DNA from: Thermoplasmata archaeon
GTDB lineage: Archaea > Thermoplasmatota > B47-G6 > B47-G6B > 47-G6
Direction: 5' to 3'
NCBI GenBank assembly: GCA_003663565.1
Contig: QMTT01000089.1
Location: 1 to 5,112, forward strand
DNA: 5,112 bases
The notes beneath the pieces were generated by a model that did not search any database, was not told where the DNA came from, and worked only from the letters and a program-made list of their open reading frames with translations. The translations under genes and the position numbers were made by a program. The stretch's first letter is position 1. Each line of letters starts with the position of its first letter. This document shows positions 1-4,755 of this stretch, piece after piece.

Positions 1-817
1 CACTCGCGACGCTTAGAGGACCTTCTATGGTGTCTGTAACCCCAACATCATCTATAGGAGACTCCAAAATCTTGTGTATGGCAAACTTCGTGAACAATCC
101 ATGCACGCATGCTGCCACTACGCTTTTTGCGCCTTGGGCTTTTAAGGCTTTCGAGGCTTCTATTAGGGTTCCTCCTGTCGATATTATGTCATCGACAAGT
201 GCTACGTTCTTGTCCTCAACGTCCATGTCCTTGGGCTTTATTTCAACTTCTTCACCTGATATTCTAGTCTTCTCAAGATAGTCCCAGTCAACCCCAAGAG
301 ATTTTGCGACGTTTTTTGCCCTTTCAAGAGCTCCAACGTCTGGCGCTAGGACTATATCAACGTCTACCCTATACAACATCTCCACAAGCGCTTCGTATGC
401 ATGCACTACCTTAGCTTCTACATCGAAGAAATCGGCTATGTAGTCCTTATGAGGATCCACTAGGACGACCTTATCTGCATATCTACTGAGAGCCTTTGCA
501 ATTGCTTCAGCACTCACGGGTTCTCCTTCCAGGAACTTCTTGTCTTGTCTTCCATACCCAAAGTATGGTATTACAAGCGTTATCTCCTTAGCACCCTCAC
601 TCTTAAGTGCCTGCATCGCTAAAAGTGCAGCTACTAGACCATCGTTTGGATACGTGTTCTGAACAAGAACCACCTCATCATCTGGCTTCTCTAGAAGTCT
701 TATGTATATCTCACCGTCAGGGAATTTCTTCCTCTCCACAGGAAGAATTTCTAGGTTAAGCTCTTTAGATATTCTATACGTAAGTATTGGAGAACTAATT
801 GCAGTCATTATCTGCAT
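1..817 (-). CDS. prs: Ribose-phosphate pyrophosphokinase (PRPP synthetase), 3' end cut by window edge
   Basis: This enzyme transfers pyrophosphate from ATP to ribose 5-phosphate, making PRPP for purine, pyrimidine, histidine and NAD synthesis in the cytosol. The reverse-strand reading gives 272 codons without a stop. Visible family motifs, in order: KFPDGEIYIR (about 31-40), the ATP-site segment PYFGYGRQDKKF (84-95), the metal/ATP histidine in DPHKDYI (121-127, H123), the catalytic flexible-loop KTR (183-185), the PRPP loop VDDIISTGGTL (208-218) and the late HGLF (239-242). Archaeal members are about 285-295 residues, so only some 15-25 residues should lie beyond the window. The ATG at 817 is chosen because GGGGTGA sits 5 nt upstream; a second ATG at 808 would be too far from it. 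The gene overlaps the end of hisS by 23 nt in another frame, so it is probably co-transcribed and translationally coupled. Family assignment is very secure. Confidence 0.96.
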   Translation of the reverse strand, partial: MQIMTAISSPILTYRISKELNLEILPVERKKFPDGEIYIRLLEKPDDEVVLVQNTYPNDGLVAALLAMQALKSEGAKEITLVIPYFGYGRQDKKFLEGEPVSAEAIAKALSRYADKVVLVDPHKDYIADFFDVEAKVVHAYEALVEMLYRVDVDIVLAPDVGALERAKNVAKSLGVDWDYLEKTRISGEEVEIKPKDMDVEDKNVALVDDIISTGGTLIEASKALKAQGAKSVVAACVHGLFTKFAIHKILESPIDDVGVTDTIEGPLSVAS

Positions 818-2081
818 CTAATTCACCCCTTAAGAACCGTATAATGTGTTTTTCAACACCATCAATTGGCACCTCTACTTGTTTATTTCTCCTAAGGTCT
901 TTAACGGAAGCAACACCTTTCTCAAGCTCTTTATCTCCCAGTATGATCATTATATCATATGAGTTCTCAAGGGCATACTCAAGAGCTCTTCTCATATTTC
1001 TCTTTCTTGTGTCTAGATTACATGTGATTTTGTGTTTTCGAATGTTCCTGGTTATCTTTACTGCAATGTTAAAGGCTCTATCTGACATCGAAACAACATA
1101 CACAGTCTTCCTCTTAGGAATTTCTGGAATCTTTCCAACGTCCTTTAATGCATCAATAAGCCTGTCCAGACCAAATGCAAATCCAAATGTTGTTATCCTT
1201 TCCTCCTCAAAGACGTCAGAGAGATCATAAAATCCTCCACCGCAGATCTGCTTCTCAGCACCAAGCCATGGAGCATCAACCTCGAACACATAGCTCTCGT
1301 AATAATCCCAACCTCTCGCTATTCCAAGGTCTGGCTTGACTGGTATATCGAGGTCTGTGAGCTCCTTTAGAATATTCTCATATTCCTCGATGTCTCTAGC
1401 AATCTCTGGCAGTTTTGATTTCAATCCTTTTGTATCAGATCTTATCAGCATCTCAATGATAGTCAATTGCTCGCTTGTTGTTTTCTTTCTTAGCGTCTCT
1501 AGATCATCTTTATCAAGAGCTCTAATTATAGTTTTGTCCTCGTGAATTCCAATGAGTTTGAGTACTTTTCTGACAATGGATATATTTCCAAGCCTTATAT
1601 CACACATCTCAAGTATCCCTAAGCGCTCTAGAATTTCTCTCACTATATCTAAACCTTCTATCAATGTCCTTCTTTCGTCTCCTTCTATGATTTCACACCC
1701 TATTTGCCAGAACTCCCTATATCTTCCTTTTTGAGGCTCCTCGTATCGAAACACATTACCAATATAGTAAACTTTGACAGGCTTCTGTAACATCTTAAGC
1801 TCTGAGTAATAAAATCTCATAGTTGGCAAAGTAAGTTCCGGCCTGAGAACAAGCTTTCTACCGGATTTGTCCTTGAAGAAGTACATCTCTTCAAGTACAT
1901 GCTCTCCAGACTTCCTTATGAAAAGCTCTGCACGTTCAAATGTAGGTGTCATGATTTCTCCAAAACCGTAAGTTTCAAACACTTCCCTGAATATTCCCTC
2001 TACGACCCTTCTTAATGCCATTTCCCTCTGATTAAAGTCCCTTGTACCCCTTGGCCTACTTAAGATCTCCTTTTTCGTCAT
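795..2081 (-). CDS. hisS: Histidyl-tRNA synthetase (class II)
   Basis: It activates histidine with ATP and charges tRNA-His in the cytosol as a dimer. The protein is 428 residues, normal for the family. Visible landmarks: the N-terminal PRGTRDF (10-16); the motif 1 region around EIMTPTFE (42-49); LRPELTLP (79-86); motif 2 with FRYEEPQKGRYREFWQIG (111-128), including the ATP-binding arginine; the histidine-specific motif ARGWDYYESYVFE (255-267), a variant of the usual RGLDYY; and motif 3 FGFAFGLDRL (299-308). The C-terminal anticodon-binding domain starts near 325 (KTVYVVSMSD) and includes GDKELEKGVASVKDL (382-396). The start ATG has GGTGA 6 nt upstream. Its ATG overlaps the arfC stop as ATGA, and its 3' end overlaps prs by 23 nt. 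All expected catalytic motifs are present, so the gene looks functional. A HisZ-like paralogue is less likely because motif 2, motif 3 and the anticodon-binding domain are all intact. Confidence 0.97.
   Translation of the reverse strand: MTKKEILSRPRGTRDFNQREMALRRVVEGIFREVFETYGFGEIMTPTFERAELFIRKSGEHVLEEMYFFKDKSGRKLVLRPELTLPTMRFYYSELKMLQKPVKVYYIGNVFRYEEPQKGRYREFWQIGCEIIEGDERRTLIEGLDIVREILERLGILEMCDIRLGNISIVRKVLKLIGIHEDKTIIRALDKDDLETLRKKTTSEQLTIIEMLIRSDTKGLKSKLPEIARDIEEYENILKELTDLDIPVKPDLGIARGWDYYESYVFEVDAPWLGAEKQICGGGFYDLSDVFEEERITTFGFAFGLDRLIDALKDVGKIPEIPKRKTVYVVSMSDRAFNIAVKITRNIRKHKITCNLDTRKRNMRRALEYALENSYDIMIILGDKELEKGVASVKDLRRNKQVEVPIDGVEKHIIRFLRGELDADNDCN
823..829 (-). promoter_or_regulatory. 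Shine-Dalgarno site of prs inside hisS
   Basis: On the minus strand GGGGTGA is followed by ATTAG and then the ATG at 817. The site lies within the last codons of hisS, so ribosomes finishing hisS can restart on prs. It decides the 817 start over the in-frame ATG at 808. Confidence 0.7.
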
Positions 2082-2749
2082 TTGTTATCACCAATTTTCT
2101 TATAGTGTAATAATACCCCATCTCCTAATCTTCGAACATCAATGAGCTTTAACCTTATAATTTCATTGTAATTACTTGCGCCTTCGCCCTCTGCCATTGT
2201 AGGGGAATCCCTACCTCCAATAACCATGCTCCCTATGTACACGTAAAGGTCGTCGAAAAGTCCCTCCCTGATAAACTCCCAGATTACTGTTCCGCCACCC
2301 TCAACCAAGAGTTTTTGCACTCCTTTCTCTTTAAGAACCCTTAGCACCTCCCTTAGGTTTAATATTCCATCCCTTTCCTCACTGACTCCTATTACCTCAG
2401 CATTTGTTACTTTTCTAAAGGATTCAAGCCCTTTAGCAACGAATATTATGGTTTTTGCTGAGCCATCTAAGAGTTTTGCAGTCTCGGGGATTCTGAACTT
2501 TGCATCAAGGACTACTCTTATTGGTTGTCTCTTCGGCGGCCTTCCAAGATATTCCTCCTTGACTTTCAGCCCGGGATCATCGGATAACACAGTTCCTATA
2601 CCAACAAGTACTGCGTCAGCACTCTCTCTGAGTTCATGCACTCTTTTTAGGTCTTCATCAGAGGAAATCCTCGTTTGTTTCCTGGTCTTCAGTGCTATCT
2701 TTCCATCAACAGACATAGCACAGTTAATTATTACATATGGTCTCTCCAT
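2078..2749 (-). CDS. arfC: 2,5-diamino-6-(ribosylamino)pyrimidinone 5'-phosphate reductase, archaeal RIB7/ArfC type
   Basis: This is a RibD C-terminal/DHFR-like NAD(P)H reductase. In archaea and fungi the family reduces the ribosyl side chain of the diaminopyrimidinone phosphate to the ribityl form, an early step towards riboflavin and the F420 chromophore. The protein has 223 residues, the size of the stand-alone archaeal enzyme; it has no deaminase domain as in bacterial RibD. Family motifs seen: MSVDGKIAL (12-20), DAVLVGIGTVLSDDPGL (45-61), IRVVLD (77-82), KLLVEGGGTVIWEF (146-159) and GRDSPT (179-184). The ATG at 2749 has AGGGTG about 10 nt upstream. It lies 20 nt after the dipeptidase stop and overlaps hisS by 4 nt (ATGA), so it is operonic. 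A different DHFR-fold reductase cannot be fully excluded, but the N-terminal SVDGKIA and the LVEGGG motif fit this family well. Confidence 0.92.
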   Translation of the reverse strand: MERPYVIINCAMSVDGKIALKTRKQTRISSDEDLKRVHELRESADAVLVGIGTVLSDDPGLKVKEEYLGRPPKRQPIRVVLDAKFRIPETAKLLDGSAKTIIFVAKGLESFRKVTNAEVIGVSEERDGILNLREVLRVLKEKGVQKLLVEGGGTVIWEFIREGLFDDLYVYIGSMVIGGRDSPTMAEGEGASNYNEIIRLKLIDVRRLGDGVLLHYKKIGDNK

Positions 2750-2769
2750 AGGGCTTGGACACCCTGAGT

Positions 2770-3714
2770 TTATAGCACTTCCCTAAGAAAGTTAACGGCA
2801 TTCATCCAACAGATCTTCTTTACATCATCTAATGAATAATTTTCCATAAGTCTTTCAACAAGTTTCGGCAAGTCACGTTCACTAGAAAGACCCTTAACTC
2901 CCTGATAATCCTCATACAAATAATACACGAAGTCAAATCCAAACGCAATATGGTCTATACCCACCAGATCTACGAGGTGCTCTAGATGCCTCATAAAAGA
3001 CTCTAGATCCCTATTTAATCCTACAAAACTCGGTATTGCATTAAGTCCTATTATTCCTCCTTTTTCAGCTATAGCCTGAGCCTGCTCATCAGTAAGATTC
3101 CTTAAGTGGTCATTCACTGTTCTAGAGTTAGAATGTGACGCCATTACTGGCCCATCATAGTTTTCCATTACGTCCCAAAAACCTGAATCACTTATGTGAG
3201 AAAGATCAGCTATCATTTTTAAGCTTTCCATATGATTAAGTAGCTCCAAACCAAAATTCGTTAGACCTCCTTTGGTTCTTGACTCAAATACACCATCAGC
3301 AACAAAATTTCTTGTACTCCATGTGAGCGTTATAATTCTAACCCCCAACTCATAAAAGATGTCCAAAAGAAGGATATCATCATATAATGGATCTGCACCT
3401 TCTAGAGCCAGTATGTAATAGAATTTATCATTAGAGCCAAATCCTTCTAAGTCCTCTTTTTCCGTAACAAGTATTGCATTTTCAATAGAATTAATTTCCC
3501 TCCTTGCTATTGATATTAAATCCAAAGCTCTCTTAAGGGTGTTTCCTGGTTTGTATACATCCTCTATCCATATGGATAGGACCCTCCCAAACACATTCCC
3601 AGATCTCATTATGCTCTGCCACTCTCCAAGAGGCCTTCCATCCTTCGAAGCCTTTCTGTAGGTCTTGGCTACATCTATTAATATATCCGAATGGAGATCA
3701 AATATCGGTATCAA
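2770..3714 (-). CDS. M19-family metal-dependent dipeptidase (renal/membrane dipeptidase family)
   Basis: Family members use a two-metal (usually zinc) TIM-barrel site to cleave dipeptides, often with broad specificity including D-residues at the C-terminal side. The protein has 314 residues, typical for prokaryotic members. All expected metal ligands can be placed: H8 and D10 in DLHSD, the bridging glutamate E105 in LEGAD, H173 in DLSHISD and H194 in ASHSNSR. The conserved aspartate is D261 in FGFDF, in place of the usual GSDFDG. The usual C-terminal GGNxLRV is altered to NAVNFLREVL. No signal peptide or membrane segment is visible, so a cytosolic enzyme is likely. The start is TTG at 3714, supported by a near-perfect Shine-Dalgarno site 8 nt upstream. 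It overlaps the HAD gene by 17 nt and precedes arfC by 20 nt. The physiological substrate cannot be told from sequence. Confidence 0.9.
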   Translation of the reverse strand: MIPIFDLHSDILIDVAKTYRKASKDGRPLGEWQSIMRSGNVFGRVLSIWIEDVYKPGNTLKRALDLISIARREINSIENAILVTEKEDLEGFGSNDKFYYILALEGADPLYDDILLLDIFYELGVRIITLTWSTRNFVADGVFESRTKGGLTNFGLELLNHMESLKMIADLSHISDSGFWDVMENYDGPVMASHSNSRTVNDHLRNLTDEQAQAIAEKGGIIGLNAIPSFVGLNRDLESFMRHLEHLVDLVGIDHIAFGFDFVYYLYEDYQGVKGLSSERDLPKLVERLMENYSLDDVKKICWMNAVNFLREVL

Positions 3715-4369
3715 CTTGGGAACACCTCCTCACGATTTCCCAGTATAGGGAGCATATGTCCTCCAAAACAAGATCAGCACCTGCCTTCATAAGAGTACTA
3801 GGATCCCTATATCCATTTGCCACAGCAATACAGTAAAGACCAGCCCTTTTAGCAGCGAGTATTCCATGAGGGGAATCCTCTATTACCACACATAACTCCT
3901 TTTTAAAATCCTGAGACGCTTTTATGTAGATCTCAGGATCAGGTTTCGATTTAGAGACCTCATCTGAAGTCATTACCTTGTCAAATATGTCTAAAAGGTC
4001 TCTAAGCTCTCTTAGAACAGACGCCCTATCAGAAGACGTAGCTAAAACAAGAGTTTTTCCAAGACTCTTCAGTAAATTCAAAAGATCCTTAACACATGGA
4101 AATGGTTTTATGTTTTTTCTTAGATCTTCTAGTATTTCCATTCTCACTTTAACGAGTTCTTCAACTGAGATTTTAAGATTATAATCTCGAATAATCGCCT
4201 TCGCAATCTCCCACCTGGACATTCCCATATACTTGAGGATTTCTTCCTCCTTAATATTTACACCAAATCTTCTTAATGCAAGGGCAAAGCTCCGAGCTTT
4301 TATCTTGTTTGAATCTATAAGTACGCCATCCATATCAAAAATGAATACTTTCTTTTTGCAGAGATCCAT
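3698..4369 (-). CDS. HAD-superfamily phosphatase, subfamily IA (beta-phosphoglucomutase/phosphatase-like)
   Basis: HAD hydrolases transfer phosphate through an aspartyl intermediate using Mg2+. The four motifs are complete in this 223-residue protein: motif I FDMDGVLIDS (11-20; nucleophile D12, general acid/base D14), motif II VLATSSD (108-114; T111/S112), motif III lysine in SKPDPEIY (141-148; K142) and motif IV VIEDSPHGI (162-170; E164, D165). The insert between motifs I and II (about 20-85) is helical, matching a C1 cap, so small phosphorylated metabolites are the expected substrates. The ATG at 4369 follows GAGGGAG by 4 nt. It is the first gene of the five-gene operon and overlaps the dipeptidase by 17 nt. 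The substrate is unknown. Sugar phosphates, phosphoglycolate, or the riboflavin precursor 5-amino-6-ribitylaminouracil 5'-phosphate are all possible; the last is suggested only by the nearby arfC. Confidence 0.92.
   Translation of the reverse strand: MDLCKKKVFIFDMDGVLIDSNKIKARSFALALRRFGVNIKEEEILKYMGMSRWEIAKAIIRDYNLKISVEELVKVRMEILEDLRKNIKPFPCVKDLLNLLKSLGKTLVLATSSDRASVLRELRDLLDIFDKVMTSDEVSKSKPDPEIYIKASQDFKKELCVVIEDSPHGILAAKRAGLYCIAVANGYRDPSTLMKAGADLVLEDICSLYWEIVRRCSQVDTDI
3723..3732 (-). promoter_or_regulatory. Strong Shine-Dalgarno site selecting the dipeptidase TTG start
   Basis: The minus strand reads GAGGAGGTG, close to a full match to the 16S rRNA 3' end. It ends 8 nt before the TTG at 3714. 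It is embedded in the last codons of the HAD gene (the RRC segment). No ATG or GTG lies at proper spacing, so the TTG is the likely start. Confidence 0.8.
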
Positions 4370-4373
4370 ATGT

Positions 4374-4387
4374 CTCCCTCACGGGAG
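4374..4387 (-). promoter_or_regulatory. Small hairpin covering the ribosome binding site of the HAD gene
   Basis: On the minus strand CTCCC, GTGA, GGGAG form a perfect 5-bp stem closed by a GNRA-type tetraloop. The 3' arm is the purine-rich Shine-Dalgarno region, 4 nt before the ATG at 4369. It could modulate initiation of the first operon gene, but a 5-bp stem is short and may be chance. Confidence 0.35.
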
Positions 4388-4405
4388 TGCTGACACGAAG
4401 GAAAT

Positions 4406-4417
4406 CACTAAGTAGTG
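4406..4417. repeat. 12-nt dyad between the TATA-like element and the HAD start
   Basis: The arms CACTA and TAGTG are perfect reverse complements separated by 2 nt. The dyad sits just downstream of the TATA-like element at 4421-4430, where an archaeal repressor would block polymerase loading. Function as an operator is inferred from position only. Confidence 0.3.
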
Positions 4418-4420
4418 CAA

Positions 4421-4430
4421 TTTTTAATTA
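4421..4430 (-). promoter_or_regulatory. Possible TATA element of the HAD-dipeptidase-arfC-hisS-prs operon
   Basis: The minus strand reads TTAATTAAAA. Transcription would start about 25 nt further on, near 4396-4400, giving a leader of roughly 30 nt before the ATG at 4369. No clear BRE is seen, because the expected position overlaps the 3' stem and D box of the sRNA. An alternative is read-through from the sRNA promoter. Confidence 0.4.
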
Positions 4431-4489
4431 ACGCTCAGTTAGGGGTAATCTCATCATTTACATCAGAAGCCCACATTTCATCATCGCAC
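4431..4489 (-). ncRNA. C/D box sRNA, dual-guide 2'-O-methylation guide
   Basis: All four boxes occur in order and at archaeal spacing on the minus strand: C box ATGATGA (4484-4478), an 11-nt guide AATGTGGGCTT (4477-4467), D' box CTGA (4466-4463), a 5-nt spacer TGTAA, C' box ATGATGA (4457-4451), a 12-nt guide GATTACCCCTAA (4450-4439) and D box CTGA (4438-4435). Flanks GTGC (4489-4486) and GCGT (4434-4431) can form a short terminal stem with one unpaired G. The total of about 59 nt is typical. Such RNAs bind L7Ae, Nop5 and fibrillarin. By the fifth-nucleotide rule, the D' guide would direct methylation of the fifth base (C) in AAGCCCACAUU, and the D guide that of the fifth base (G) in UUAGGGGUAAUC. 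These are probably rRNA or tRNA sites, but I could not identify either target. No protein gene overlaps it. Confidence 0.85.
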
Positions 4490-4510
4490 ATAGGTTTCAA
4501 GTCTTTTAAC

Positions 4511-4517
4511 AATAAAA
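4511..4517 (-). promoter_or_regulatory. Possible TATA element of the C/D box sRNA
   Basis: The minus strand reads TTTTATT, centred about 25 nt upstream of the predicted sRNA 5' end near 4489. That is the normal TATA-to-start distance in archaea. A nearby TTAAAA (4508-4503) is closer and so less well placed. Confidence 0.4.
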
Positions 4518-4576
4518 CTACGAATAGCCTCTAATACATTACGGAGGAAAATCTACTAATTAGACCTTAATATTCT

Positions 4577-4605
4577 CTAGTTGCATACGTATTCATACGT
4601 TCTAG
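4577..4605. repeat. Compact inverted and direct repeat cluster, operator-like
   Basis: On the plus strand CATACGT occurs at 4584-4590 and again at 4594-4600, one helical turn apart. The core 4587-4600 is also a perfect inverted repeat (ACGTAT, TC, ATACGT), and CTAG tetramers bracket the cluster at 4577-4580 and 4602-4605. It lies between the tnpB terminator and the sRNA gene. It may be a protein-binding site or part of a transposon end; neither can be proven here. Confidence 0.35.
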
Positions 4606-4625
4606 AAAACCGAGGAAACGCGTCT

Positions 4626-4676
4626 AAAAAGAAATATACAAAAAAGATGAGTTCAATTAGAGTTTCTACACTCATC
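4626..4676 (-). terminator. Hairpin plus T-tracts downstream of tnpB
   Basis: On the minus strand GATGAGT (4676-4670) pairs perfectly with ACTCATC (4652-4646) around a 17-nt loop. TTTTTT (4645-4640) follows directly, then TTTTT (4630-4626). T-rich tracts are the main termination signal in archaea, and the hairpin could also define the 3' end of a tnpB-linked RNA. An alternative 4-bp pairing (GAGT with ACTC) exists inside it. Confidence 0.55.
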
Positions 4677-4715
4677 ATATGCTCACAAAGCTCATGCATC
4701 TTCCATAAATACTCA

Positions 4716-4741
4716 GAGAATCCCGTCTGATTTAGGTTCTC
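4716..4741 (-). repeat. Hairpin just downstream of tnpB
   Basis: On the minus strand GAGAACC (4741-4735) can pair with GG-A-TTCTC at the end of GGGATTCTC (4724-4716). This gives seven base pairs with one bulged A. An alternative 5-bp stem, TCAGA with TCTGA, overlaps it. It is a candidate for the subterminal right-end hairpin of the IS element or a reRNA stem. Confidence 0.35.
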
Positions 4742-4755
4742 AAAGTCCGTTCTGA

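Noticed and set aside
27..281. 84-codon plus-strand open frame near the left edge
   Set aside because: It lies antisense to the PRPP-binding region of prs, whose conserved motifs explain the sequence.
799..1230. 143-codon plus-strand open frame opposite hisS
   Set aside because: It is antisense to the strongly conserved C-terminal half of HisRS, is serine/leucine-rich as expected of a shadow frame, and shows no family motif.
2448..2786. 112-codon plus-strand open frame
   Set aside because: It is antisense to arfC and its translation has the serine-rich character of a shadow frame.
4672..4678. Another ATGATGA (C-box-like) on the minus strand downstream of tnpB
   Set aside because: No CTGA follows at guide-length distance and no C'/D pair is present; the bases are better explained as part of the terminator hairpin.
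4370..4755. tRNA gene or CRISPR repeats in the intergenic region
   Set aside because: No tRNA cloverleaf or T-loop GTTCRA signature and no regularly spaced repeats longer than 7 nt were seen.
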